Assembly: GCA_964478225.1 (NCBI GenBank)
Contig: CAYZHM010000001.1
Location: 248,001-312,000, forward strand
DNA from: CAYZHM01 sp964478225
Lineage (GTDB): Bacteria > Pseudomonadota > Alphaproteobacteria > Micavibrionales > Micavibrionaceae
DNA: 64,000 nucleotides
Direction: 5' to 3'
The position numbers and the translations under genes were made by a program. The notes below the pieces were generated by a model, which did no database searches, was not told where the DNA came from, and saw only the letters and a list, made by a program, of their open reading frames with translations. Below are positions 50,200-59,496 of the stretch, piece after piece; position 1 is the first letter of the stretch, and the number at the start of each line of letters is the position of its first letter.

Positions 50200-51382
50200 T
50201 TGTTTTTGGTGCGGCAGTTTTGCCGTCTTCGCCGTGCAGGAGCAAGAAGCTCGAGTATTGAGACTCAGGAAATGGCTCGTTGCCATTTTTAGTGTTTTTC
50301 TCGGCCAAGGCTAAAATACGAGCCATATTGCCTGAATATAGTTTTTGACCGGCGGAAGAAAGAACCTGACGCTGACAGATGGCATTAATAAAATCGATGA
50401 TGTTGGAAGGCCGAGGATTTTCTTGGTTGATTTCTTGATAGAACAAGGACGTTTCAAAAGCCGTAACCTCATAAGTGAGGCCGGATGATGTGGCCATGTC
50501 AGCTTCATGCAAAAGCAGGGTCATAATGACCAACTTACGGTCTTTTTCCAATGCCTTTAGTTCAGGATCAAGATTGAGGCCTTCATATTTTGACGTTTGA
50601 TTGAGAAAATGGCAGCGATAGGCTGTTTTCATCTGATTGACGAAGCTTGCGGGATCTCCCATTGGCGAGGTATCGGTACAGAGAAGCGCAATGCGGAGTT
50701 TTTCCATCATTTGGGTATAGGCTTCCTTGTCTTGGAAACCTATTGCGTTGAAATATTTCATTAAAATTGAATAAGATAAGCGTTCAAGGCGGGCTTGATG
50801 GTAAACACCCTGCAAAGTGTTGCCTTTGCCGTCATGGCCTAGATCATGAATACAGGCAGCCAGCATTAAAAAAGCTATATCGTCGCTGTCGCACTGGGTT
50901 TCTGTATCCTCATAAATGTCGTTGTGAATTGAGATAAGGCGGATCATCTGCAAAAGGACTTTTTTGTAATGCAAAGTGCTGTGGTACGGGAGCTCGTTCG
51001 GCACCTCGCCTAAAACCCCAGCGATTACAATGGCTTGCCTCTTGTCATGATTAATATCTATACCAAAATGGTGGGCGGCGAAAATGCAAAGAGACAACAA
51101 GGACGGAGCACGGTTCATTAAATACCATTGCCTGAGCAAGGAAGCCGTTTCGTCGGTTAGATCGTCTGTTTCATGTTTGCCCGAAAAGATAAATGAAGCG
51201 TTTTTTTCAAAAAAATCAATGTCTTGACTGAGATTCCCAACAACATCTTCATAGGTCTGCTTTACGGACTGCTTGGTCGTCCACTGTCCGTCAGGCTCCA
51301 GGGATAAGAGGATGTCTCTAACATCCTCTAGTGTGCCTTTCCAGACCTGTAAATCCTTATAATCCGCCAAATCCCGACCCAA
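50192..51382 (-). CDS. Class I cyclic-nucleotide phosphodiesterase-like HD protein
   Basis: The 396-aa cytoplasmic protein has the metal-site layout of class I (eukaryotic-type) 3',5'-cyclic nucleotide phosphodiesterases. PYHSTLHYKKV (residues 132-142) matches the PYHNxxHAxDV signature, CIHDLGHDGKGNTLQ (177-191) matches the HDxxHPGxxN motif, and a later acidic ligand lies in LHEADMAT (291-298). The second half is otherwise diverged and no regulatory GAF/PAS domain is present. The start is TTG; no ATG lies in frame before residue 89. It may hydrolyse cAMP or cGMP, but that is inference. Confidence 0.72.
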   Translation of the reverse strand: MGRDLADYKDLQVWKGTLEDVRDILLSLEPDGQWTTKQSVKQTYEDVVGNLSQDIDFFEKNASFIFSGKHETDDLTDETASLLRQWYLMNRAPSLLSLCIFAAHHFGIDINHDKRQAIVIAGVLGEVPNELPYHSTLHYKKVLLQMIRLISIHNDIYEDTETQCDSDDIAFLMLAACIHDLGHDGKGNTLQGVYHQARLERLSYSILMKYFNAIGFQDKEAYTQMMEKLRIALLCTDTSPMGDPASFVNQMKTAYRCHFLNQTSKYEGLNLDPELKALEKDRKLVIMTLLLHEADMATSSGLTYEVTAFETSLFYQEINQENPRPSNIIDFINAICQRQVLSSAGQKLYSGNMARILALAEKNTKNGNEPFPESQYSSFLLLHGEDGKTAAPKTIN

Positions 51383-51522
51383 AAACTCTACGGCTTAATA
51401 TTCCATTCTAACGTCTTAAACCCTTCAAAACCATTAAAATCATGGAAAAAGGCTTCATTTTATGGTTTTTAATACTAGTAGCTTATAATCATCAGATCAT
51501 TATCGGACTTTTGGAGTAAAGA

Positions 51523-52914
51523 ATGACAAGGAACTGGACCCCCCAATCATGGCGCGAAAAACCGGCATTACAGATGCCGGTGTACCCGGATGCGGCAGCT
51601 TTAAAGTCAGCTGAGGACGTTTTGTCCCATTTGCCACCCTTGGTGTTTGCCGGGGAAGCCCGTAATTTGCGCAAGTCTCTGGCGGATGTTTGCCTGGGTC
51701 AGGCGTTTTTGTTGCAAGGCGGGGATTGTGCCGAAAGCTTTGCCGAGTTTAACGCCAATAAGATTCGTGACACTTTTCGGGTTATTCTTCAGATGGCCGT
51801 TGTCCTGACCTATGCCGGGTCGTTACCCGTTGTCAAAGTGGGGAGAATAGCCGGACAATTCGCGAAGCCACGTTCGAGCGATACTGAAACTCAGGACGGG
51901 GTATCTCTGCCTTCTTATCGCGGCGATAACATTAATGCACTGGAGTTTACTGAGAGCGCTCGCATCCCTGATCCCTACCGGATGGTCAGAGCTTATCATC
52001 AATCCGCTGCAACTTTGAACCTGCTGCGCGCTTTTGCGGAAGGTGGTTATGCTGATTTACAGCGCGTGCATAACTGGAATCTTGAGTTTGTTGATGACAG
52101 CGCCTTAAGCAAACGTTATGCGGAACTGGCGGCGCGTATTGATGAAGCCCTGAAGTTTATGCGTGCTTGCGGGATCACCAGCGATAATACACCCTCCTTG
52201 CAAAAAACATCCTTCTATACGTCGCATGAAGCCCTTTTGCTGAATTACGAAGAGTCTCTGACACGTCAGGACAGTATTACAGGCGATTGGTATGATTGTT
52301 CGGCTCATATGCTTTGGGTCGGTGCACGCACACATCAGGCAGAAAATGCACAAATTGAATATGTGCGTGGGATTAACAATCCTCTGGGCTTAAAATGTTC
52401 TCCATCGATGAGTCCAGACGAGCTTATGGGACTTATTGATATTCTCAATCCGATGAATACGGCTGGTCGTTTGACCCTTATTGCGCGGATGGGGTATCAA
52501 AATGTCGAAGAAAAACTTGCGCCCTTGGTTCGAAAAATTAAAGCGGAAGGGCGGAATGTGGTTTGGTCGTGTGATCCGATGCATGGCAATACGATTTCCT
52601 CGTCCTCCGGATATAAAACCCGGCGCTTTGAGCATGTTCTGAGTGAAGTGCGTGGGTTCTTTGCAGTACACAAAGCCGAGGGGACTCATCCTGGCGGCGT
52701 TCATTTTGAGATGACCGGACAGAATGTGACCGAGTGCGTCGGCGGATCGGAACAGATCACTGATGAAGATCTAGGCAGCCGTTATCACACGCATTGTGAT
52801 CCAAGATTGAATGCAAATCAGGCTTTAGAACTGGCGTTTTTGATTGCGGACGAATTGAAAGCCGCACGCAATGCACGTCCTGTTCAAATTATGCCGGCGG
52901 CTGCGGCGGAATAA
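51523..52914 (+). CDS. Class II 3-deoxy-7-phosphoheptulonate (DAHP) synthase
   Basis: This is the first enzyme of the shikimate pathway; it condenses PEP and erythrose 4-phosphate. The 463-aa length and motifs identify the plant/class II type: WTPQSWREKPALQMPVYPD, the metal-binding cysteine region FLLQGGDCAESFAEFNANK, KVGRIAGQFAKPRSSD, SPSMSPDELMGLIDILNP, WSCDPMHGNTISSSSGYKTR and DPRLNANQALELAFLIAD. The start has GGAG upstream. Three small genes follow closely. Confidence 0.95.
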   Translation: MTRNWTPQSWREKPALQMPVYPDAAALKSAEDVLSHLPPLVFAGEARNLRKSLADVCLGQAFLLQGGDCAESFAEFNANKIRDTFRVILQMAVVLTYAGSLPVVKVGRIAGQFAKPRSSDTETQDGVSLPSYRGDNINALEFTESARIPDPYRMVRAYHQSAATLNLLRAFAEGGYADLQRVHNWNLEFVDDSALSKRYAELAARIDEALKFMRACGITSDNTPSLQKTSFYTSHEALLLNYEESLTRQDSITGDWYDCSAHMLWVGARTHQAENAQIEYVRGINNPLGLKCSPSMSPDELMGLIDILNPMNTAGRLTLIARMGYQNVEEKLAPLVRKIKAEGRNVVWSCDPMHGNTISSSSGYKTRRFEHVLSEVRGFFAVHKAEGTHPGGVHFEMTGQNVTECVGGSEQITDEDLGSRYHTHCDPRLNANQALELAFLIADELKAARNARPVQIMPAAAAE

Positions 52915-52928
52915 AAAGGGAGAACACT

Positions 52929-53216
52929 ATGGAGATCACGGAAGGCAGTGTTTTTAGAAGTTTCATGAATCAGGCAGGAAAACTCCAGCATGATCTTGAT
53001 AAGCAAAATCCTGCGTTGGCCTTAGTTTTCAAGCATAATGTTTTTGCCATTAAGAGTAAAATCACCAAAGAAGGATATAGTCTTGGTTCAGACGTTGTGA
53101 CTAAAGCAGCCCAAACGCAAATCGAGGCAGGCGACGATGAGACTGCTGTACGCGTCGTCGAAGGCAAGTTACTTGCACTGGTGGACAAAGCTGTGACTGA
53201 ATCCATACCGAGTTAA
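52929..53216 (+). CDS. Small cytoplasmic protein, unknown function
   Basis: The 95-aa protein has no signal peptide or membrane segment and no recognised domain. An AAAGGGAGA ribosome site and the 14-nt gap after DAHP synthase suggest co-transcription. The C-terminal half (AQTQIEAGDDETAVRVVEGK) looks helical. Confidence 0.6.
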   Translation: MEITEGSVFRSFMNQAGKLQHDLDKQNPALALVFKHNVFAIKSKITKEGYSLGSDVVTKAAQTQIEAGDDETAVRVVEGKLLALVDKAVTESIPS

Positions 53217-53231
53217 GATTGGGAGATAAGA

Positions 53232-53561
53232 ATGCTGAGTGAAGAAAATACTTTGAAATTGATCCGTGTAGACAGGCTTCGCGATTTTAAGCGAAGTGCA
53301 GAGGCTCGTCTTGATTTGATGAAAGATGATGAGCATCAGGGTGTTTTCTTTCTGGCTGCGATGGAAGAGATTGAGGATACAAAACAATCCACCGGCTATC
53401 GGCTGGATGAACAAAGAATTGCCGACGCCTTTAACGGCCTCAGAAACAATCATGCAAACTGCAATCAAAACAGAAAACCTTGTCATGCCAAAATTCATGC
53501 CGCAGAAGTTGCTCTGCTAGAAGTTTTATCTTCTTTAAAGGCAGAAGAAGCTTATATTTAA
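53232..53561 (+). CDS. Small cytoplasmic protein, unknown function
   Basis: The 109-aa hydrophilic, helical protein has two cysteines close together (NHANCNQNRKPCHAKIHAAE). It lies 15 nt after its upstream neighbour with a GGGAGA ribosome site. No family was recognised. Confidence 0.6.
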   Translation: MLSEENTLKLIRVDRLRDFKRSAEARLDLMKDDEHQGVFFLAAMEEIEDTKQSTGYRLDEQRIADAFNGLRNNHANCNQNRKPCHAKIHAAEVALLEVLSSLKAEEAYI

Positions 53562-53624
53562 CTTTATGGTTGCCTCTCTTTCTGGCCAGAGAGGCTGAAT
53601 GATTTATTTTATTAGGAGTAAACT

Positions 53625-53993
53625 ATGACTTTGATTACTAATCCAGAAAGACAATTCTTACACAACTTAACTGCAAAATTTCAACATGCCAGCCACTATG
53701 GAGCAGGATCCAAGCATAATGCTTTGTTAAAAATTGCCGGCCTTCTTATTCAGGAAGATATAAGGCGACGTCAATGTCCCCAAATGGCCCTGGCCAATGC
53801 AATGCATACGTTACACTCTGTTTTTAGCGACAAAGCAGAATTGGAAAACATTGAAGCCGAAGCAAAAAACTTAATCGAAAGTGTTTATCCCAATAGTTTT
53901 ATGCAGATGTTAGAGGAGCGTCAGTTCTTTGCCCCTCCCGGCTCTGGGTTGTTTAATCTTGAGGCCCCTAGCTCTCTATCCTGGGTTTCGTAG
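53625..53993 (+). CDS. Small cytoplasmic protein, unknown function
   Basis: The 122-aa helical protein has a strong AGGAGTAAAC ribosome site. No domain was recognised. It is the last of three consecutive small genes between DAHP synthase and nadE, lying 27 nt before nadE. Confidence 0.6.
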   Translation: MTLITNPERQFLHNLTAKFQHASHYGAGSKHNALLKIAGLLIQEDIRRRQCPQMALANAMHTLHSVFSDKAELENIEAEAKNLIESVYPNSFMQMLEERQFFAPPGSGLFNLEAPSSLSWVS

Positions 53994-54020
53994 AGATACG
54001 GGGTGTGATATAGATTTTTC

Positions 54021-55595
54021 ATGATATCCACTCTGTCCATCACTCTCGCCCAGATCAATCCTGTTATGGGAGATTTGCGGGGGAACTGCGATAAGATTCT
54101 GAAAATATGGGCAGAAGAATCCTGTGATCTCATTGTCTTTCCTGAACTCGTGACTTGCGGATACCCGCCGGAAGACCTTGTCCTCAAGCCGTTCTTTCTT
54201 GAAAAAATTGAAGAGCTTGTGGAAGAGCTGATCCAAAAAAGCCGTTCTTTGAAACCCGCGATTGTTCTTTCAACGCCGTGGCGCATCGATGGCCGAACCT
54301 ATAGTGCGGCGCATGTGATTGCCGAGGGAAAGATTGTTGGCACAACCTTAAAACATAGCTTGCCGAACTATGGGGTGTTTGATGAGCGGCGCGTGTTTGA
54401 ATCTGGCCCCCTGCCCGTTCCGATTGAGTTTCAAGGTGTAAAGCTTGGGGTCATTGTCTGCGAAGATTTGTGGGTGCCTGAGCCTTCAATAAACCTTAAA
54501 ACGCATGGCGCTGAAATTCTTCTCTCACCTAATGGCTCGCCTTTTGCCGCAGACAAACATGCGCGCCGCATAGAGATCGCCAAAGCGCGTGTGCAAGAAA
54601 CAGGCCTATCACTCGCCTATGTGAACCAAGTCGGCGGGCAAGATGAGCTTGTGTTTGATGGCGGGTCGTTTGTCATGGATGCTTCAGGTGCTGTTACAGC
54701 ACAAGGGGCATTTTTTGAAGAAGAATGTTTTCCGATGACGCGGACTTCGCTGCTGCCTCTGCCGAAAAAAGATGAATTAATCTATGAAGCGCTGCAACTG
54801 GGTCTGCATGATTACATTGAAAAGAACGGTTTTCCAGGAATTGTTCTTGGTCTTTCGGGTGGAATTGATAGTGCTTTGGCTGCGGCGATTGCAGTGGATG
54901 CGATCGGGCCGAGCCGTGTCCATGCGATCATGATGCCTTCGGAATACACCTCTCAAGATAGCCTCGATGATGCGGAGGAACTCGCAAAAAATCTGGGTAT
55001 TCGCTATGACGTTATCTCGATCAAAGACATCTTTAAAATGTTCGAAAAGACTCTGGAAGATTATATGGGTCATGATATCACGCATCAAAACGTTCAATCC
55101 CGCATTCGTGGCTTAATGTTGATGGCGGTGTCGAATGCAACTGGGAAAATGGTGCTTTCGACGGGCAATAAATCCGAAATGGCTGTGGGGTATGCCACGT
55201 TGTATGGAGATATGAATGGCGGCTTTAATGTGCTTAAGGATGTCTATAAAACGCAGGTTTATGATCTGGCGCATTGGCGTGGGAACATCCCGGAGCGCAT
55301 TTTAACCAAAGTGCCTACGGCAGAACTAAAATACAATCAAACAGATCAAGATAGCCTGCCCCCTTATGATCAGCTTGATGCTATTTTGGCGCTGTTGATT
55401 GAAGACGAATTGAGCGTTGATCAGATTGTATCCGAAGGTTTTGCGCGTGAAATGATCGTCAAAATCTGGCACATGGTTGACCGTGCGGAGTATAAGCGCC
55501 GGCAAGCGCCTCCCGGCGCCAAAATCACACGTCGAAGCTTTGGCCGGGAGCGCCGTTATCCGATGACGAACCGTTTTTCGGCAATAGTGAAGTAA
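54021..55595 (+). CDS. nadE: Glutamine-dependent NAD+ synthetase
   Basis: The enzyme amidates deamido-NAD with glutamine-derived ammonia. The N-terminal nitrilase-type glutaminase has the Glu-Lys-Cys triad in VFPELVTCGYPPEDL, TTLKHSLPNYGVFDE and GVIVCEDLWVPEPS. The synthetase domain has the PP-loop LGLSGGIDSALAAAIAVDAI, MMPSEYTSQDSLDDAEELAK, STGNKSEMAVGYATLYGDMN and TKVPTAELKYNQTDQDSLPP. Length is 524 aa. The last 71 nt overlap the convergent gene at 55525-56124. Confidence 0.95.
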   Translation: MISTLSITLAQINPVMGDLRGNCDKILKIWAEESCDLIVFPELVTCGYPPEDLVLKPFFLEKIEELVEELIQKSRSLKPAIVLSTPWRIDGRTYSAAHVIAEGKIVGTTLKHSLPNYGVFDERRVFESGPLPVPIEFQGVKLGVIVCEDLWVPEPSINLKTHGAEILLSPNGSPFAADKHARRIEIAKARVQETGLSLAYVNQVGGQDELVFDGGSFVMDASGAVTAQGAFFEEECFPMTRTSLLPLPKKDELIYEALQLGLHDYIEKNGFPGIVLGLSGGIDSALAAAIAVDAIGPSRVHAIMMPSEYTSQDSLDDAEELAKNLGIRYDVISIKDIFKMFEKTLEDYMGHDITHQNVQSRIRGLMLMAVSNATGKMVLSTGNKSEMAVGYATLYGDMNGGFNVLKDVYKTQVYDLAHWRGNIPERILTKVPTAELKYNQTDQDSLPPYDQLDAILALLIEDELSVDQIVSEGFAREMIVKIWHMVDRAEYKRRQAPPGAKITRRSFGRERRYPMTNRFSAIVK

Positions 55596-56124
55596 AGATA
55601 TCGTCCACCTCTTTTTTTTCTTCATGTAGGGCTTTTAATTTATCTATGGCCATGATCAATGCTGAGGGCAAAAAACTGCTCGATAAAACAATGCCTGCGG
55701 CGACGATGTTATTACACTCCAATAAAGTCATTAAAACCGTCCCAATTCCTCCGCCATATTTAAGACTGCTTGCATATTGATTGACGACTTTCGTGAGCAT
55801 GCCGCTTTTTTCTTTGTTGTGTGCATGCCATTCCTTCATACGGGCATCTCTGGCCAAAGCTTTGTCAAAAACTGTTAAAGCGAGAAGTAAAAATTCTTCA
55901 TTATCGGCGTCCTTCTCTATAAGTTCTTTTACATGTTGTGAATTCACACCATACTCATCGATGGTCTTTTCCAAGAGAATTTTGAGACCCAAAGGAGAAT
56001 GAATGAAGTCATCGGGGAAGGTTTGGGCGATATCGTTCGCTTTGCGAGATCCAATACCATATTGATCAACAGCAACAATAAAGTCCCCTTCGATATCCGG
56101 GTATATCCGTCTTTGTGCGTCCAT
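55525..56124 (-). CDS. Hypothetical protein with hydrophobic C-terminal region
   Basis: The 199-aa protein has a helical N-terminal two thirds and a hydrophobic stretch near residue 125-165 (IGTVLMTLLECNNIVAAGIV, SSSFLPSALIMAIDKLKAL). No family was recognised. Its 3' end overlaps nadE by 71 nt, an unusually long convergent overlap. AAAGGA abuts the ATG directly, so the start is not well supported; the frame is preceded by a TAA 4 codons upstream. Confidence 0.55.
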   Translation of the reverse strand: MDAQRRIYPDIEGDFIVAVDQYGIGSRKANDIAQTFPDDFIHSPLGLKILLEKTIDEYGVNSQHVKELIEKDADNEEFLLLALTVFDKALARDARMKEWHAHNKEKSGMLTKVVNQYASSLKYGGGIGTVLMTLLECNNIVAAGIVLSSSFLPSALIMAIDKLKALHEEKKEVDDIFTSLLPKNGSSSDNGAPGQSFDV

Positions 56125-56208
56125 TCCTTTCAGTTACCATATTGTTTTCATCGTGACAACGAAAAACCCTTTGATTTATCTGTGTTTCTTCCTGTAAAAG
56201 TATTGCCT

Positions 56209-57558
56209 ATGACAAAAGTAAAAACACGTTTTGCCCCCTCTCCAACCGGTATGATGCATATCGGGAACGCCCGCACAGCCTTGATTACATGGTTGTTTGC
56301 ACGCAATGCGGGTGGTGAGATGTTGCTGCGGATTGATGATACTGACCTTGAACGCTCAGAAGAAAAATACGAAAAGGCCATTGAAGAAAGCCTTATGTGG
56401 CTTGGTCTGAACTGGGACCAAAAGGCCAATCAAAAAAACCGCATGGAGATTTACACGGCCAAAATTGAGGCCCTAAAACAAGCGGGACGCATTTATGCCT
56501 GTTATGAAACGGCTGAGGAACTGGCTCTCAAACGTAAATCTCAACTCTCTCGCGGCAAGCCACCGATCTATGATCGCGGGGCGATTGAAATGACTAACGA
56601 ACAAAAAGCCAAATATGAGGCCGAAGGCCGTAAGCCCCATTGGCGCTTCAAGATGGAGCACAAACCTATTGTTTGGGACGATCTTATTCGCGGCGAGGTC
56701 AAGTTTGACGGCGGCGATATTTCTGATCCCGTCGTTATTCGCGAAGACGGTTCTCCGCTTTATCATTTGTGTTCAGTCATTGATGATGTTGATTTCCGCA
56801 TTACGCATGTTGTGCGCGGTGAGGACCATGTGTCGAACACCGCAAGCCATGTGCAGATGTTTGAAGCGCTTGGCGCCCCTGTCCCCTCCTTTGCTCACTT
56901 GCCTTTGATCTCGGACAAGGATGGCGGCAAGTTGTCCAAGCGTATTGGTTCGCTCAGTATTATTGATTTACGCGACAATGAGGGTTTGCTTCCCATGGCG
57001 ATCGTGAGCTTGCTCGCACGATTGGGAACGTCTGATCCGATTGAGGCTTTCACTGATATTAAGCCGTTGATTGAGAACTTTAGTTTTTCCAAATTCTCAC
57101 GCGGCACTCCCAAATTTGATATCGAAGAGATGTTGCGCCTTAACACTAAAATCGTGCATGGTTTGAGCTATGAAGACGTGAAACCTGCTCTGAGCCAACT
57201 TGGCATACAAGGCGTCGATCAGGATTTCTGGAAAGCGGTTCAGCCTAACCTGACGAAGATTTCAGATATTCAGGAATGGCATCATGTGGCCAAAGGGCCA
57301 GTCAGCCCAGTGATCACAGATCCTGATTATATTGAGGCAGCCTTGAGCCTATTGCCGGAAGGTCAATGGAATGTTGAGACATGGGGCGCATGGACAGGAG
57401 CGATTAAGGATAAAACCGGACGTAAAGGCAAAGAACTCTTTATGCCGCTGCGACAAGCTTTGACGGGAATGGATCATGGGCCGGACATGGCGCATATGCT
57501 CCTATTGATTGGCCCTGAGAAAGCTGTTGAAAGGCTTAGCTCAAAAAAGGCTGCTTAA
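56209..57558 (+). CDS. gltX: Glutamyl-tRNA synthetase
   Basis: This class I aminoacyl-tRNA synthetase is about 449 aa. The HIGH motif is in APSPTGMMHIGNARTALITW, the KMSKS equivalent is in KDGGKLSKRIGSLSI, and LLRIDDTDLERSEEKYEKAI is typical. The start is set at 56209 (MTKVKTRFAPSPTG), the standard GltX start; the frame is open further upstream but without family sequence. Many Alphaproteobacteria carry two GltX-type enzymes; only one is seen here. Confidence 0.95.
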   Translation: MTKVKTRFAPSPTGMMHIGNARTALITWLFARNAGGEMLLRIDDTDLERSEEKYEKAIEESLMWLGLNWDQKANQKNRMEIYTAKIEALKQAGRIYACYETAEELALKRKSQLSRGKPPIYDRGAIEMTNEQKAKYEAEGRKPHWRFKMEHKPIVWDDLIRGEVKFDGGDISDPVVIREDGSPLYHLCSVIDDVDFRITHVVRGEDHVSNTASHVQMFEALGAPVPSFAHLPLISDKDGGKLSKRIGSLSIIDLRDNEGLLPMAIVSLLARLGTSDPIEAFTDIKPLIENFSFSKFSRGTPKFDIEEMLRLNTKIVHGLSYEDVKPALSQLGIQGVDQDFWKAVQPNLTKISDIQEWHHVAKGPVSPVITDPDYIEAALSLLPEGQWNVETWGAWTGAIKDKTGRKGKELFMPLRQALTGMDHGPDMAHMLLLIGPEKAVERLSSKKAA

Positions 57559-57788
57559 TGGGGATTGTCCTTTAACTCTTCCAGAAAGTAGGAAAGCTTT
57601 TTGATGTCCTTTGCCCTGGCGCGCGGCCACAGAAGCTTAGCGGTCTTGTAATACGCCTCATAGCTTTCAGCAAACAAACGATCGCAAAGCGCGACTTTGT
57701 ATACGGGCTCCAGAACCTCGAAGCTGTCCAGGATATCCGATTTTTCGCTAGAAACTGTTGTTTTTTCGTTTTGAGACTGTGGCATCAT
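57555..57788 (-). CDS. Small hypothetical protein
   Basis: The 77-aa acidic/helical protein has sequence such as PVYKVALCDRLFAESYEAYY and ARAKDIKKLSYFLEELKDN. No signal peptide or known family. It converges on gltX with a 4-nt overlap and lies divergent from trmJ. Confidence 0.55.
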   Translation of the reverse strand: MMPQSQNEKTTVSSEKSDILDSFEVLEPVYKVALCDRLFAESYEAYYKTAKLLWPRARAKDIKKLSYFLEELKDNPH

Positions 57789-57900
57789 ATTTTATACGTC
57801 GTTCTCAGGAGTTTCCTTTGCTATCGTAGACTCTCCACTATGCAAAACGAACGAAAATCGCAAAGGTTCAATACTTTGGTATTCTAAAAAGGCAAAAAAA

Positions 57901-58599
57901 ATGAATAATGCGCCGGCTGTCATTCTTGTAGAACCTCAAATGGGCGAAAATATCGGCGCTGCGGCTCGCGCGATGCTTAATTTTGGGTTTATGGATCTTC
58001 GGATTGTTAACCCGCGAGATGGGTGGCCGAACCAGGCGGCCATCGATAATGGCACTGGGGCTTTTGATAAAATTTCTGCGAAGGTTTTTGATCGTTTTGA
58101 AGACTCCATTGCTGACCTTGGCTATGTTTATGCAACGACGGCACGGCCGCGTGACATGGTTAAACCCGTCACCACACCCCGGGAGGCTTTTAACTCCCCT
58201 GCTCCTAAAACTGGATTTGTTTTCGGACGTGAGCGCACCGGTTTGGAGAATGATCAGGTGGCGCTCTGCCATGCGATTATCGAGATCCCGACCAATCCCG
58301 GCTTTTCCTCGCTTAATCTGGCGCAGGCCGTTTTGGTGATTGGATATGAATGGCTGCTGTCTCAGGGACAAACAGCCAACCCCAAACAACACGAGCCAGC
58401 ACCGCATGGCCAAAGCATGGAATTGTTCGAACGATTGGAAAGCGAACTTGAGGATCGTGGGTTTTTTCGGTCTGAGGGCCTAAAGCCGACCATGATTAAT
58501 AACATCCGCAGTGCCCTGACCCGTGCGCAAATGACGGATCAGGAAGTGCGTACGTTTCATGGCATTATTTCCGCATTGATCGGAAATAAAACCAAATAA
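57901..58599 (+). CDS. trmJ: tRNA (cytidine/uridine-2'-O-)-methyltransferase TrmJ-like
   Basis: This SPOUT-class RNA methyltransferase 2'-O-methylates position 32 of tRNA. Motif 1 is VEPQMGENIGAAARAMLNFG, followed by LRIVNPRDGWPNQAA, the conserved FVFGRERTGLENDQVALCHA and IPTNPGFSSLNLAQAVLVIG. Length (232 aa) fits. AAGG lies 8 nt upstream of the ATG. It converges with rpsD, leaving only 3 nt between the genes. Confidence 0.9.
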   Translation: MNNAPAVILVEPQMGENIGAAARAMLNFGFMDLRIVNPRDGWPNQAAIDNGTGAFDKISAKVFDRFEDSIADLGYVYATTARPRDMVKPVTTPREAFNSPAPKTGFVFGRERTGLENDQVALCHAIIEIPTNPGFSSLNLAQAVLVIGYEWLLSQGQTANPKQHEPAPHGQSMELFERLESELEDRGFFRSEGLKPTMINNIRSALTRAQMTDQEVRTFHGIISALIGNKTK

Positions 58600-58602
58600 C
58601 GA

Positions 58603-59226
58603 TTAACGTGAGTAGAATTCGACGACGAGGTTTGGTTCCATTTGCACTGCGTATGGAACTTCATCCAAAGCAGGCGTGCGCAGGAACGTAGCCTTCATCG
58701 CCTTAGGATCAACATCGATATAGCCAGGGACTTCACGCTCGGGTGAATTCACAGCTTCGATAACCATAGGAATCTGACGGCTTTTCTCGTGGATCTGAAT
58801 GACATCGCCTTCTTTTACAAGATAAGAAGGAATATTCACTGACTTGCCATTTACAGTCACGTGCTTGTGGCTGACGAACTGGCGTGCTGCGAAAACTGTT
58901 GGAACGAATTTAGCGCGGTAAATAACCGCATCCAGACGGCGCTCAAGCAAGCCAATCAGGTTTTGACCGGTGTCGCCTCTCAAACGGTCTGCTTCTTTAT
59001 AATAGCGGCGGAATTGTTTCTCGCCGATGCTGCCGTAGTAGCCTTTCAGCTTTTGCTTGGCCATAAGCTGTGTACCGTAATCGGTTGGCTTGGAACGGCG
59101 TGTTCCATGCATACCTGGGCCAGTCTGGCGCTTGTTAAAAGGTGATTTTGGACGACCCCACAGGTTACAAGCCAGGCGGCGGTCGATTTTGTGTTTGGAT
59201 TGAGGGCGTTTTCCGCTCATTTTCAA
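58603..59226 (-). CDS. rpsD: 30S ribosomal protein S4
   Basis: This primary 16S-binding protein is 207 aa. It starts near KRPQSKHKIDRRLACNLWGR and has PFNKRQTGPGMHG, KLKGYYGSIGEKQFRRYYKE, LERRLDAVIYRAKFVPTVFA and the S4 RNA-binding domain ARQFVSHKHVTVNGKSVNIP. The gene stands alone outside the S10/alpha operon, as is common in Alphaproteobacteria. Confidence 0.97.
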   Translation of the reverse strand: MKMSGKRPQSKHKIDRRLACNLWGRPKSPFNKRQTGPGMHGTRRSKPTDYGTQLMAKQKLKGYYGSIGEKQFRRYYKEADRLRGDTGQNLIGLLERRLDAVIYRAKFVPTVFAARQFVSHKHVTVNGKSVNIPSYLVKEGDVIQIHEKSRQIPMVIEAVNSPEREVPGYIDVDPKAMKATFLRTPALDEVPYAVQMEPNLVVEFYSR

Positions 59227-59496
59227 AGTCCTTTCATAGACATGGTTTTTGTTTTATGTCCCGATTTCCCTTTAGTTTTCTGGGTTTGATATCGCTATCA
59301 AAGGCCGGATTAAACCGGCACATCTCAGGAATAGTGGGATTTATAGACATATGTGCCCTGTTTGTCAAATCTTGTTATCCCCCGAAATTGCAGAGTTTTA
59401 AGGGTCGAAATTTTTATTTCTTTGTCATAGCTGGTATAGTCAAGGTTTGAGCAGCCTTGCTCATATAAATATGTAAATTAGCGAAAACAGGGTCCA

